Numbered from the stretch's first letter, positions 13,471 through 25,431 are shown. The stretch: 64,000 nucleotides of DNA from Trissonchulus latispiculum (GCA_030248195.1 JASAND010031982.1:40373-104372), one strand, 5' to 3'. The notes: generated by a model from the letters alone, not told the origin. Program-made: numbers and translations.

Positions 13471-14890
13471 CCATGTCTGTGGTACTTTATTTGAATTGGT
13501 TCTTTACCAGAAGAGCTTACGTCTTAGTTGGTTGCTTTTCTTTCCGTGCTATGTTGCAATTTATTTGCTCACTGCTGCATATCGTCTTGTCTGTCCAAAA
13601 TTTTTCATTCTCAATTTAAAATGGAATTAGAAAATTTGAGGGCCCTCATCTTTCTTTAGTGTTTAGTTTACGCTTGCTTAGGATTTTTCTTAGAGTTAAA
13701 ACCAAGAGAACATTAATAAAATTGCTCAGTTTGTAGGTAACGTCAGTTTTAGTGTTGTTTTCAGTTTTGTTTTACTTGTTTGTTCAATAAATCGTCTCGT
13801 TTAGATGCTGAATAATTGTATGTGTTCGGTTAGGAACTTGTCAGTGTTAGGAAATCAGAACAGCCTCAGCAGAAATTGCTGCCACCTTTTACGTGTAGGT
13901 GTTAAGATCTAAGTCTAAACTAGGATTAGCATTCAGTAGCAACTCTTGTGACGAGTGGTGACTTCATAGTTGCAGTCGCATTTCGCAAGTGAAAGCGCCT
14001 ATATAAGCGTCTGCGTGCGTTCGTGAGCATGCGTCCGCAGTTATGTAATTTTAATCTGCCAAAGCTCCGGGTTATAGACAGGCAGGTTGACGCATGCCTT
14101 TGGATGACCACGATAACGACTTGGATCTCAGTCTTGCCTTCGTTGACTTCTATGTTCCACGCGCCAATATTTCTCTTCGACAGCACCAAAAGTGTACACA
14201 GGAGTCGGGAAAAGTTTCCGGCAGCTCATAACCGTAACTATGTCGTAGTCCCTTCAGTACACAAATTATACCTAGAATTAAAACTAAGCGGACAGCTCAA
14301 AAAGTTACACTGTGCTGAAGTGACAGCCTTAAGCTTTTGGGAGGGGGGATTGTCATGGTGTAGTTTTCCCAGTTTGAATGGCCTTCCGGAAAAACGACAC
14401 TGGTGTGAGTTTTTCCTGGAGAAAATCTACAACAGTGCAGTGTTTTGGAAAGGTGGTAAGGTGTCAGTTTTTCTTTGTTGTTGTTGAAACCGAAACACTG
14501 TCTTTAGATTACTTTTCAGCGAACTCTGAAAATATACAACTTTTCATAAAAATCGTAAAAAATCTTTGGTTGGCTCCCCTTAAATTGCAGTTTTACCCAT
14601 GTGGTTAACCCCGTCAAAGCTTAAACTATAAAACTTTGCTGCAGATTGGTCAATAATTCGTTGAAATGGATCCGTGCTAAATTTCAGCAAAATCGGTTAG
14701 AAAATGCAAGTTACACAGGGATTCGCCCGGATCACCCTAGTACAGGATGACGCTAGATTGAAGGTGTAATAAATGTCTGTTAATGAAATTAGTAAATATC
14801 TTCTTTTGCTGTTTTATTTTATTTAAAATTTTCCAAACGTAAAGAAGTTTTTCTAAATCTCAAATGGTGAAAAGTTGGTCATTACGTAAG
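13471..14890. other. HELLS 3' untranslated or intergenic sequence
   Basis: No coding exon is recognised. It holds the two AATAAA motifs at 13715-13720 and 13786-13791, either of which could end the HELLS transcript. A third AATAAA lies near 14767. Confidence 0.4.
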
Positions 14891-14919
14891 CAAAAATTAT
14901 ATTATTATTTTAACTCTTT

Positions 14920-15215
14920 TCACATATGCAGAGAGTTAACTTTAACTCTACCAGTTTTAACTCTTTTCGCGAATGCACAGAGTTAATTTTAACTCTACCA
15001 GTTTTAACTCTTTTAACTCTTTTCGCGAATGCACAGAGCTAATTTTAACTCTGCCAGTTTTAACTCTTTTAACTCTTTGATTTTTAACCCTGCAGAGTTA
15101 AAAGAGTTAAAAACGGACAGAGTTAAATTTAACCCTGCGCATTCATGAAAAGGGTTAAAAGAGTTAATTTTAACTCTACTCTACTCTACTCTACTCTACC
15201 CATTCGCGAAAAGGC
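14920..15215. repeat. TTAACTC-iterated repeat
   Basis: Many direct and inverted copies of TTTTAACTC and GAGTTAA, with interspersed CGCGAATGCA, end in a short CTACT run and AAAAGGCCCTAAG. The whole block can pair with itself. It resembles in design the ATCAG element at 26532 and the TTAATCC block at 58188, but shares no sequence with them. Confidence 0.6.
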
Positions 15216-15923
15216 CCTAAGACTGCACTCGTAATTTACATGTGCAATGATTGCCTTTGCATTCTAAAGATTCATTTTTGTTTGCTTTCATTTTGAATTT
15301 ACTTCGAAGCAGTTTACTATACCAACATGAATCAAAACCTAATGCAATTTACATAAACTTGACTTGACTAAAATCATTTGTATTATTTATACTATTTTGC
15401 AATATTTTATATTTATATTTAACAGAATTTAGATGAACACTACAGATAATCCTTCTGAGCCTATACATCTGCACATCCTTGAGCTTATCTATGCAGTTCA
15501 GGGCAGCGTGCAGATATTTGGAAACGGTCTAATTATAGCGATTATTGTCACAACCAGGTCGCTACATCGCCGGGAATACATCTTACCGGCCGTTCTGGCG
15601 GTAACCGAGTGCATTCTTGGCTGGGGCTTCCTGATCGTCGCTATCTAGCGATCCTCTGTTCGTTTCGCTCAGCAAAATCAGGAGCTACAGACGTCCTGGG
15701 AATGCTTCTGGAAACCGCACAACCAACTCTTTATGATCGGAGACTATCTCATGCCTATAGCTCTAGTATTGATCTCAATTGATCGACTAATTTCCTGCAC
15801 AGGCATAAAACTATATCTAAAGTTTGGAAAGAATATTGTTTCAGGCCTTATTGTAGTCGGAGTTTCAGCCGTAGTAGTATTGTACGCTACTTCAGTCAGA
15901 GAATCTTTGGTAGCGCTAAGGCT

Positions 15924-18900
15924 GGCCCAACTCTGCTATCCGGCACCCTAGCTAATAGTTGTGCAAGTCAACTGCACAACTTTTCAAATTTGTGCAGGAC
16001 TGTCTCAGCTTAAAAATATGCCAAAGGATTAAATTTGGCGCTGCATAACAACTGCACATATGTTAAAGATTTAACGGCGGAATAAAAGAGCACTTGGAAA
16101 ACGGCACCTGGACTTGGAAAACAACTACAATGGGGAGGTGGATCAGTAACTTAATATTTAATACAAACAATGCTGCCTCAATGCCTCAAACAAAGTGCTT
16201 CATTCCCGAAGGGCCTTGTGTATTTTCCTATGACATGTTTTCATTTTCAGAGCATAAAAATTAAAGACAAGTGTCCAAATTTAGGTAAAATTCATCATTC
16301 CCGAAGGGCCTTGTGCTTTTTAAATAGTTCGTCCCCGCTATCCGGCGTAGATATGAAAAATTTTGAATTTTCTGAGTTACGCCAGACCGGCGTAAATTTG
16401 ACATTTTCGCCTATGTTTTACATGTATTTACGCCGGATAACGGTAATATACCGCTATCCGGCGTAAATATGAAAAATTGATAATTTTAAGAGTTACGCCA
16501 GAGTTACGCCAGAGCGACGTAAATTTGACTTTTTCGCCTATGTTTTACATGTATTTACGCCGGATAACGGTAATATACCGCTATCCGGCGTAGATATGAA
16601 AAATTGAGAATTTTAAGAGTTACGCCAGAGCGACGTAAATTTGACTTTTCGCCTATGTTTTACATGTATTTACGCCGGATAACGGTAATATACCGCTATC
16701 CGGCGTAAATATGAAAAATTGATAATTTTAAGAGTTACGCCAGAGCGACGTAAATTTGACTTTTTCGCCTATGTTTTACATGTATTTACGCCGGATAACG
16801 GTAATATACCGCTATCCGGCGTAGATATGAAAAATTGAGAATTTTAAGAGTTACGCCAGAGCGACGTAAATTTGACTTTTCGCCTATGTTTTACATGTAT
16901 TTACGCCGGATAACGGTAATATACCGCTATCCGGCGTAAATATGAAAAATTGATAATTTTAAGAGTTACGCCAGAGCGACGTAAATTTGACTTTTTCGCC
17001 TATGTTTTACATGTATTTACGCCGGATAACGGTAATATACCGCTATCCGGCGTAGATATGAAAAATTGAGAATTTTCAGAGTTACGCCAGAGCGGCGTAA
17101 ATTTGACTTTTTCGCCTATGTTTTACATGTATTTACGCCGGATAACGGTAATATACCGCTATCCGGCGTAAATATGAAAAATTGATTATTTTAAGAGTTA
17201 GGCCAGAGCGGCGTAAATTTGACTTTTTCGCCTATGTTTTACATGTATTTACGCCGGATAACGGTAATATACCGCTATCCGGCGTAAATATGAAAAATTG
17301 AGAATTTTCAGAGTTACACCAGAGCGGCGTAAATTTGACATTTTCGCCTATGTTTTACATGTATTTACGCCGGATAACGGTAATATACCGCTATCCGGCG
17401 TAAATATGAAAAATTGACAATTTTAAGAGAAACGCCAGGGCGGCGTAAATTTGACTTTTCGCCTATGTTTTACATGTATTTACGCCGGATAACGGTAATA
17501 TACCGCTATCCGGCGTAAATATGAAAAATTGAGAATTTTCAGAGTTACGCCAGAGCGGCGTAAATTTGACATTTTCGCCTATGTTTTACATGTATTTACG
17601 CCGGATAACGGTAATATACCGCTATCCGGCGTAAATATGAAAAATTGACAATTTTAAGAGTTACGCCAGAGCGGCGTAAATTTGACTTTTCGCCTATGTT
17701 TTACATGTATTTACGCCGGATAACGGTAATATACCGCTATCCGGCGTAAATATGAAAAATTGACAATTTTAAGAGAAACGCCAGAGCGGCGTAAATTTGA
17801 CTTTTCGCCTATGTTTTACATGTATTTACGCCGGATAACGGTAATATACCGCTATCCGGCGTAAATATGAAAAATTGAGAATTTTCAGAGTTACGCCAGA
17901 GCGGCGTAAATTTGACATTTTCGCCTATGTTTTACATGTATTTACGCCGGATAACGGTAATATACCGCTATCCGGCGTAAATATGAAAAATTGACAATTT
18001 TAAGAGTTACGCCAGAGCGGCGTAAATTTGACTTTTCGCCTATGTTTTACATGTATTTACGCCGGATAACGGTAATATACCGCTATCCGGCGTAAATATG
18101 AAAAATTGACAATTTTAAGAGTTACGCCAGAGCGGCGTAAATTTGACATTTTCGCCTATGTTTTACAGTTATTTACGCCGGATAACGTTAAAATACCGCT
18201 ATCCGGCGTAAATATGAAAAATTGACAATTTTAAGAGTTACGCCAGAGCGGCGTAAATTTGACTTTTCGCCTATGTTTTACATGTATTTACGCCGGATAA
18301 CGGTAATATACCGCTATCCGGCGTAAATATGAAAAATTGACAATTTTAAGAGTTACGCCAGAGCGGCGTAAATTTGACATTTTCGCCTATGTTTTACATG
18401 TATTTACGCCGGATAACGGTAATATACCGCTATCCGGCGTAAATATGAAAAATTGACAATTTTAAGAGTTACGCCAGAGCGGCGTAAATTTGACTTTTCG
18501 CCTATGTTTTACATGTATTTACGCCGGATAACGGTAATATACCGCTATCCGGCGTAAATATGAAAAATACGCCAACGCGTAAGTCTGAATTCTTCGATCA
18601 GAGGCTATTTACGCCAGTCACTGAAAAATCACAAGGCCCTTCGGGAATAAAGAAATTTGTTTTTAAGGTGATCTCGTTACTGTGGATGTATGCTTATTGC
18701 AGTTGTTGTATGTCTTTGTTGTTCCATGATGTTTAATAAGGAGATAGCTCTTCGGGAATGAAGGTCTTCGTTAGTGGAGGCATTTTGAATTATGTGCACT
18801 GTAAATGGTTGCTATCAAGTGCAATCATAGAAAGGTGCCGGATAGCAGTTTCGTTAATTTTATAAATAGTTTGCAGCCAGCTAATTGATTGCTTCATAGC

Positions 18901-19018
18901 ATTCCAGGTTGTGCACATTAGTTATTTCCAAAGCTCGGATCATGCTGCACAAATTTGGAAAGTTGTGCAGTGGATTTGCACAACTATTAGCTAGGGTGCC
19001 GGATAGCAGAGTTGGGCC
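15924..19018. mobile_element. 3.1-kb TIR element inside the receptor gene
   Basis: The ends are GGCCCAACTCTGCTATCC and its exact complement, with arms that pair for about 65 bp (through GCACAACTTTTCAAATTTG). The flanks are CTAAGGCT (15916-15923) and CTAAGGTT (19019-19026), an 8-bp duplication with one mismatch, or 6 bp perfect. A second inverted pair, TTCCCGAAGGGCCTTGTG near 16299 and its complement at 18629-18646, encloses a satellite array. No transposase ORF is present, so it was mobilised in trans. The 8-bp duplication points to a hAT-like mechanism; the terminal sequence is not a standard hAT end. Confidence 0.85.
16336..18567. repeat. 115/116-bp palindromic satellite array, about 20 units
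   Basis: The unit start CCGCTATCCGGCGTA recurs at 16336, 16451, 16578, 16693, 16809, 16924, 17040 and 17156, then on to about 18543, with a 115-116-bp period (one 127-bp unit has an internal duplication). Each junction holds a 43-bp near-perfect palindrome whose half is ATTTACGCCGGATA. Early units alternate GTAAATATG/GATAATTTT with GTAGATATG/GAGAATTTT, giving a 231-bp higher-order dimer; later units are homogenised to the GACAATTTT type. Confidence 0.93.
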
Positions 19019-19598
19019 CTAAGGTTGTACGGCCTAAGCTTTAGCAAAATTTGCTACATACTTTCAGCACTGTCAAGCGACTATTTATTTCACGTTTACT
19101 TGCCACACAATATGTTGTTGTCTGTCGTTTGCATTATATTGTACTCAGTTGCACTAATTGTTCTGCCCTGTCAAAATGAGGAAAAGCTTAACAGTTCTGT
19201 CCTCAAAATTAAGCGGGAACGACAGAAGAAAGCAACAAAAATGATGGCTATTGTAATGCTATTCACCCTATTCTTGTATACCATACCTTATGCACTTGTT
19301 TTCATGCTACTGTATTCTAATTTAGCTGGTACCTTTGTAGCCAGCCTAGTTGTGCCGCTGTCGACAGTTTTAAAGAATTTCAATTCTGAAATTAATATAA
19401 TTATTTATTTTTTGAAAAACCAAGACATCAGAGGTGGAACTCTTCGCATACTTGGATGCTACGGAACCAAGAATCAAGTTAATCACTCCAGCAAAAGGCA
19501 AGGATGAAGTATATACTGAATCTGCAGTTTTTGTTGTTTTGAATCGCATTTGATTTTAAATACGTGACGCGCAATAAGTTACTATAATTAAATTATGT

Positions 19599-21254
19599 CA
19601 AGAAAATGAGGTAAACGCGGGCCAGCAGGCGGATCCACGAAGGATGCACGGCATTAATCATAGAGAAATAATGAAAAACGCCTGCCTGCAGTCACTAAGG
19701 ACGAAGCCTTAGTCCGAACAGGAGAGAGCCAATGGGCGCTGTGAGCGCTCTTACCCAGAGAGAACTAGTCTCTGGAGCTCCTGCCTGTTTACCTAATTTT
19801 CTTGATGTAAATGCTGTTTATATCTCTACGGAGATCCGCGGGCCACTGCAGTCCTCTTTCTGTGCATAGAACAGTCAAAGAGGTTTTGATAAAACCTTCT
19901 CTGGTTATGTTGCAGCACAGATAGAGCCGAGCTGGCTGTCCTTCTGGGACAACCAGGCAGGAGCTCCAGAGACTAAAGTCTGACCAAAAATTCTTGGAAC
20001 CGAAATGTGAGCGGCTGTCCTGAGTTATCATTTGAAGGTAGCCTATATAATGTATATATTTTTCGAATCCTCAGGAACCCGAGATTTCGAAAATCCGAAA
20101 AATTCCGAAATTTCGGATTTCATTCACGGAAAATTGAAAATTTTTAGTTTTTCGCCCAATTTTTATCGCAATCAAAATTTGGTTCTCACAGTCGAATAGA
20201 GCTGGTCCCGCTGCACATTTTTGCTCCTTTTCACGAAGCTTTTCACGAAAATGCACCCAATTTCCGGAATTCCGTATTTTCTAAATTACCGGATTTTAAA
20301 AATTTCGTCCAATACCCTCAAGATGGGTATCATTCGAAAGCTCTTATCGGGCTGAACAACTTTTGTAATAGAACGAACTCGTGAAAATGCACTCAATTCC
20401 CGGAATTCGCGAAAACCGGATTTTCCGGATTTTAAAAATTTTCTCCAATACCCGCAATATGGGTATCATTCGAGAGCTCTTGATGAGCTGAACAAATCTT
20501 GTACTAGAACCAATGTCGGAAAATGCACCTAAATCCCGGAATTCACAAATTCGGATTTCACACTAGCTTGGAAGTTTTTCGTGAATTCCGAGAATTAGGC
20601 TCTCTTCTGCAAGTTGGTTCTATTACAATATTTGTTCAGCTCATCAAGAGCTCTCGAATGATACCCATATTGTGGGTATTGGAGAAAATTTTTAAAATCC
20701 GGAAAATCCGGTTTTCGCGAATTCCGGGAATTGAGTGCATTTTCACGAGTCCGTTCTATTACAAAAGTTGTTCAGCCCGATAAGAGCTTTCGAATGATAC
20801 CCATCTTGAGGGTATTGGAGGAAATTTTTAAAATCCGGTAATTTAGAAAACCCGGAATTCCGGAAATTGGGTGCATTTTCGTGAAAAGCTTCTAGGAACA
20901 AAAATGTGTAGCGGGACCAGCTCTATTCGACTGTGAGAACCAAATTTTGATTGCGATAAAAATGGGGCGAAAAATTAAAAATTTTCAATTTTCCGTGAAT
21001 GAAATCCGGAATTTCGGAATTTTTCGGATTTTCGAAATCTCGGGTTCCTGAGGATTCTAAAAATATATACATTATATAGGCTACCTTCAAATGATAACTC
21101 AGGACAGCCGCTCACATTTCGGTTCCAAGAATTTTTGGTCAGACTTTAGTTCTCCCTGGGTAAGAGCGCTCACAGCGCCCATTGGCTCTCTCCTTTTCGG
21201 ACTAAGGCTTCGGCCTTAGTGACTGCAGGCAGGCGTTTTTCATTATTTCTATGT
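19599..21254. mobile_element. Large palindromic foldback element with 15-bp flanking repeat
   Basis: The right arm (about 20575-21252) is the near complement of the left arm (about 19660-20570). Shared phrases include AAAAACGCCTGCCTGCAGTC, GCCAATGGGCGCTGTGAGCG and many GAATTCCGG words. The flanks carry a 15-bp direct repeat ATAATTAAATTATGT at 19584-19598 and 21255-21269, a candidate target duplication. The left arm is longer because of the nested 206-bp insert at 19768. A short degenerate relic of the same arm lies at 32046-32110. Confidence 0.75.
19768..19973. mobile_element. 206-bp MITE with TA duplication, nested in a palindrome arm
   Basis: The ends GTCTCTGGAGCTCCTGCC and GGCAGGAGCTCCAGAGAC are perfect inverted repeats, bordered by TA at 19766-19767 and 19974-19975. 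The opposite palindrome arm near 21145-21152 reads straight through the same site with a single TA, giving an empty-site control. Confidence 0.85.
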
Positions 21255-21269
21255 ATAATTAAATTATGT

Positions 21270-22030
21270 AAATGGTTTCTGGATTTTATGGATTATGGCC
21301 GAAAGACTTTGACCAATTGTTAAGTTTTCATCGTCACTAAAATCCCAGTTGTGCATTAGGCACTTAGATTGTATCTGTAATGTTACAGCTGTTTCAAAAT
21401 TCTTTTCGTTCATAAAATGCTTATAAAATTCACTTTTCACTTGAATTACTGTTCAATTTTGTTAAATAAGTTTCTTTGTTCTTTTATCATAAAAGTTGTT
21501 TTAAGGATGTTTATTTTTCATTTTTGAAAATTTTTTAATTTTTTTAAATTGATATATATTTCACTTTATGGTATTGTTGCATCACATCACACTATATAAG
21601 ATAGCACTTTCTGTTTAACATATTTTTCACCAGGAGTGTATTATACTTATACACAGCTAAGTTCTTTAATTGTTGTATTTTCCCTCACTAAATATCCCTG
21701 TAACTTTGCTAACTTCGTTCTATTTATTCTATAGTTATTGTGAAATATGTCTGGAACTGAACACAACGCAGAAGCAAGACGTCTGAAATTCAGAAGTGTG
21801 GACTGTGGACGCTCAATTTGTAGTGTGCAATGCAATTGTGCGCTGAAAGTTGTACACATTGAATTCCAATCCCGGTTGAAAGCTCTTTCCGCTGAAGCAC
21901 CTGTAGAATATAGGAAATATTGGTGTGTTAATCCTAAGTATACGGTAGCTGACTCTAAACCAAAATGTTACATTTCATGAACAATCAAGATAAAATTGTG
22001 GTTGCCTATTTTCGTGGCCTAGCATGATCA
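21270..22030. other. No confident gene; one 77-codon frame
   Basis: An ATG-initiated 77-codon frame at 21747-21980 (+) begins MSGTEHNAEARRLKF and has seven cysteines. It matches no family I recognise and has no neighbouring exon I could link. It could be a small gene, an exon or chance. The rest of the interval is AT-rich with nothing recognisable. Confidence 0.2.
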
Positions 22031-22035
22031 AGAGT

Positions 22036-22690
22036 TTATAATACCAAGAGTGAGACACTCAGCTCTTCCTAATAGAATAAGCTTGCAAGATGCTCGAATT
22101 TCGAAACATTAAGGCCGAAATCTCAGGGGGGGGGGGCTTCTCAGCGTGTAAGCATACAACACTGACATTTTTTGAAAACGGGCGTTTTCGACAAATTAAA
22201 TTCTATAACTTGAGCTAGGAAAATCGTACAGCAATACTTTTTATATCATTCTATTGCGTAGAATGAGATCTTTTTAACGATATAAAAACTGTATAGTTCG
22301 GTTAAGTAATCTCTTACAAAACCGGCAATAAAGCATCCTTGCCACGAAAATTCTGATAATTTCATCATTTCTTAGAAAAATCTTACGTTGTTGCTGAATT
22401 TATGAGGGATTGCCTAAACCGAACTTCATAATTTTTATATCGTTAAAAATATCTCGTTTTACGCAACATAATGATATAAAAATTATTGCTGTACAATTTT
22501 CCTAGCTCAAGTTATAGAATTTAATGTCGAAAACATCCGTTTTTGAAAAATGTCAGCGTTGTACGTTTACACGCTGAGAGCCCCCCCCCGAGATTTCGGC
22601 CTTAATGTTTCGAGCATCTCGCAAGCTTATTCCATTGGGAAGAGCTGAGTGTCTTACTTTTGGTATTATAAACTCTTGGTATGATTCATA
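22036..22690. mobile_element. Foldback MITE, copy 1 (ACTCAGCTCTTCC ends)
   Basis: The left end contains GACACTCAGCTCTTCC, AAGCTTGCAAGATGCTCG and GGCCGAAATCTC. The right end contains the complements, with complementarity of about 250 bp per arm around a central spacer near 22370. Runs of G on the left and C on the right mark equivalent places in the arms. A second, more diverged copy is at 25432-26028. Confidence 0.75.
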
Positions 22691-22999
22691 TATGTGAACT
22701 ATAGTTCAGGAATGGCGGATCAGTAGTCAGTTGGGATGTCTTGTGTGCCGTGGTCCGTGGGTAGGTTGTTTAGGGTAAATTCAGACAGTTCTGCCATTTT
22801 TGCTACAACCTAATTTGAGTGATAGTTTTTGTGAGTTATGTCTAGTTTTATGTTTGGATAATGTTCGGTTTATTTTGATATATGAATAAATAGCAGCATT
22901 GATATAGAAATATTTTCTATTATTGAGCGAGCTCTATTTCGACTTGTTGCAATGTATTGCACCAAGGAGCTTTATTAACATTAGGATTAGAGATGAGGA

Positions 23000-23172
23000 C
23001 GAGCCGGGATTTTCCGGCTCGGCTCGGCTCGGCTCGGGAGAAAATGTGGTCGGCTCGGCTCGGCTCGGCTCGCGGGCATACCCGGCTCGGCTCGGCTCGG
23101 CTCGCGGGCATACCCGGCTCGGCTCGGCTCGGCTCGGGAAGAATATTGAAAGTGGGTCGGCTCGGCTCGTAT
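23000..23172. repeat. (CGGCT)n pentanucleotide arrays
   Basis: Blocks of CGGCT repeats are separated by short spacers such as CGCGGGCATACC. Translated frames give Ser-Ala-Arg-Leu-Gly strings and are not genes. A related array is at 24858-24985, where the final block is inverted. Confidence 0.9.
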
Positions 23173-23347
23173 ATCCTATATTCTACGAAAGTGGACGGGC
23201 ACCCATTCCTGCTTGTTTTTCTTAAAATCTATCATTATTTTATTCTATGTATATAATATGGAAAGGAACCACTGATAAACGCCGAAAAAAATCACGAGAA
23301 AACTTTTTGTTTTCCGCAGTCTTGAAAAGGAATATATAATCTGTTAA

Positions 23348-24327
23348 GGTGGTGATTCCTTTTGGGCACATATTGTTGTTTGGCGGCGTAAATCAAGATG
23401 AAATTTGATGAAACTTTCCGAAATAAGTTCTTTTAGCGTTCTAACACCCGCCGCGCAATCTCGATTCAAGAATTCGAGATTTCCGGTCAGAGTGGTTTTT
23501 TCCAATTTCTGAACGTTTGGCAGCTGCTATACAGTAATGACTATATTCATTCGAAAGATCTCATTGAGCTTCACATTTTTGCTTTTTAAAGTAAGTTTCT
23601 AGCTTTTCTCTACCGTGAGATATAGCCGAGTTTCTTGTTTTGGCGTCGAAAACTTGTCATTTTTGCTGAAATCAAATTATCCAACATTTCTTGAACTACG
23701 CAAGCCGCAAAATCAAACTAAGGGCGTCGATGTGAAGATCTCACAGGGACATATTATCCGACGCATGATCGTCTTTCAACTGCTATCCTGCAGGCTGCTA
23801 TCATTAAAAATGTAGTTTTTGCGAAAACACGACCAATTTTTTCCAAAGATTGTGGAGCATTCATCATGCAAGTTGGAGGGCTGCTACTCAACAAATGTGT
23901 TCTGCACAAATATACCCAGGGACGATTTTTTAGTTGCCCCGATTGGTGCTTTCTAGCTAAAGTAATCGCTTGACAAATTTGGAAAAAGTAGGCAAAATAC
24001 AGGTTACGCACACATTTCAGCTTATTTCGCCATAACGAAGAGCGATTTCACAATAAATAAAAAATCGTCCCCAGCTATTTGATAGGGGTATCGAATGGTA
24101 TAACCGATGTCTCGCGAAAAATTTACTTGGGTCTGCAAAAATTCTGGAAAATTATACTTCTTCTAAAATGTGTTAAAAATATTTTAAAAAAGCAACATTA
24201 GTTTCGTGGCATGCATTAAACAGAGAAAATGTCAAGCTACATTTTGATATAAAAATGGCTTCTTAACTCCAAGTAATAAATGAGTAATAATGGTGCAAAC
24301 TTTATGTGACCAAAGGGAATCACCACC
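23348..24327. mobile_element. TTAA-flanked non-autonomous DNA transposon, copy 1
   Basis: A 980-bp element with inverted ends GGTGGTGATTCC and GGAATCACCACC is bordered by TTAA at 23344-23347 and 24328-24331. TTAA duplication is the signature of piggyBac-type insertion. No transposase is encoded. The copy at 61503-62484 is the same family in opposite orientation: its right end, read on the minus strand, repeats the phrase GATTCCTTTTGGGCACATAT. Confidence 0.85.
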
Positions 24328-24857
24328 TTAAATTGCAAATGCTTGAGAACTCAGCAATAAAATTCAGAATTCTTTTAAATTATTTTTTAAATTTTAACAA
24401 ATTTCAACTCCTTTAATTGCTCTCTGCCGATCGTAGCCACAATCCCAATTGTAATTATGCAGAATAATTTCAAACTCTAAATTAATAGTAAGCATTTCTG
24501 GTATATAATCAGCAGTTTTACAACCTTTTCTGCTATCATATAAATTACTACAACAACCCAAAGCCACAGTAGTAAGACAATGCAAATTTTAATTGTAATA
24601 TTTTTGATAAAACCAAATATGACACGTTGAAATAATTAAGTCAAAATATTTCTTTCTAGCTAGTAACTACACCATACATAAGACGACTTCGAGCACAGCC
24701 TAACGTTTAAACTAAGTTGGCGTGAAAGGAAGGTATGAATAAAGACAAGGATAAACGGAAAATTAGACGACAAAGTTGAAACCAGAAAACAGAATTCATA
24801 GAATTTGTTGGCTATTTTGTTTGAACTAATTACAGTGAACTTAAAACTTTTCGATAG

Positions 24858-24985
24858 GGTCGGCTCGGCTCGGCTCGGCTCGGAGTTTCAATTCTCCGGC
24901 TCGGCTCGGCTCGGCTCGGCTCGGGAGAAATTGTTGCCGGCTCGGCTCGGCTCGGCTCGCGAGCCGAGCCGAGCCGCGAGCCAAA
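24858..24985. repeat. (CGGCT)n array with inverted last block
   Basis: Three CGGCT blocks are followed by a block of the complement AGCCG, so the right end can fold back. The flanking phrase near 24990 (TCCTCATCTCTAATTAGGA) is the complement of that beside the first array near 22982 (ATTAGAGATGAGGAC), so the two arrays may be ends of related units. Confidence 0.85.
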
Positions 24986-25431
24986 ATCCTCATCTCTAAT
25001 TAGGATATCACACGCCTTTGACGATAACTTGCAACTTTACGGTCTGTCATTTCGTGAATCTAGCACCAGGGTTTCATACCCGACACAGCTGTGGCTCAGG
25101 TGTCCGATGTCTTCGGTGCTTGGTGCTAGTGGTGTGCAACTTTCCTACATTCTTTAATTAGGACGGACCATCATGTGGCAGAGCAGCAGCCAGATAGTTC
25201 AGTTATCCTGCAATCTCGATAGCTGGAAGAGGATAAACCCATTAGCTGCATCTCAAAACCATTTCCATTATGTAGGATCCTTTGCACGCACACGAATTAT
25301 AACTAAAGAATGAATGGGCACGAACTATGCCAGGATTGAAATGTTGAAAGAAAAGCAAATAGGTGAGGAATGTAGGCACCTTAGCTTCTCTGCTGTGGAA
25401 AGGGAAGCTTCTGGGTGCGGAGTGACGACTT

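Larger units (their letters stand above)
15433..19507 (+). pseudogene. Rhodopsin-like seven-transmembrane receptor, broken by a TAG and a 3.1-kb insertion
   Basis: Two coding parts, 15433-15921 and 19025-19507, together make an intronless receptor of 324 codons including stop. TM1 has FGNGLIIAIIV, TM2 follows at about residues 55-72, TM3 ends LISIDRLI (DRY position), TM4 is VSGLIVVGVSAVVVLY, TM5 begins HNMLLSVVCIILY, TM6 is MMAIVMLFTLFLYTIPYAL and TM7 has INIIIYFLKNQD. It resembles divergent Srsx-like class A receptors; the ligand is unknown. Two lesions are seen: an in-frame TAG at 15646-15648 just after TM2, and an inverted-repeat element in the loop between TM4 and TM5. The two halves are in register once 3103 bp (element plus one target copy) is discounted. 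No other lesion is visible, so the damage looks recent. Confidence 0.85.

Noticed and set aside
16336..18567. CRISPR-like array of regular repeats
   Set aside because: Units are contiguous 115-bp tandem repeats without unique spacers, in an animal genome.
22920..23256. Frames with Ser-Ala-Arg-Leu-Gly repeats
   Set aside because: Translation of the CGGCT array; no start context or conserved domain.
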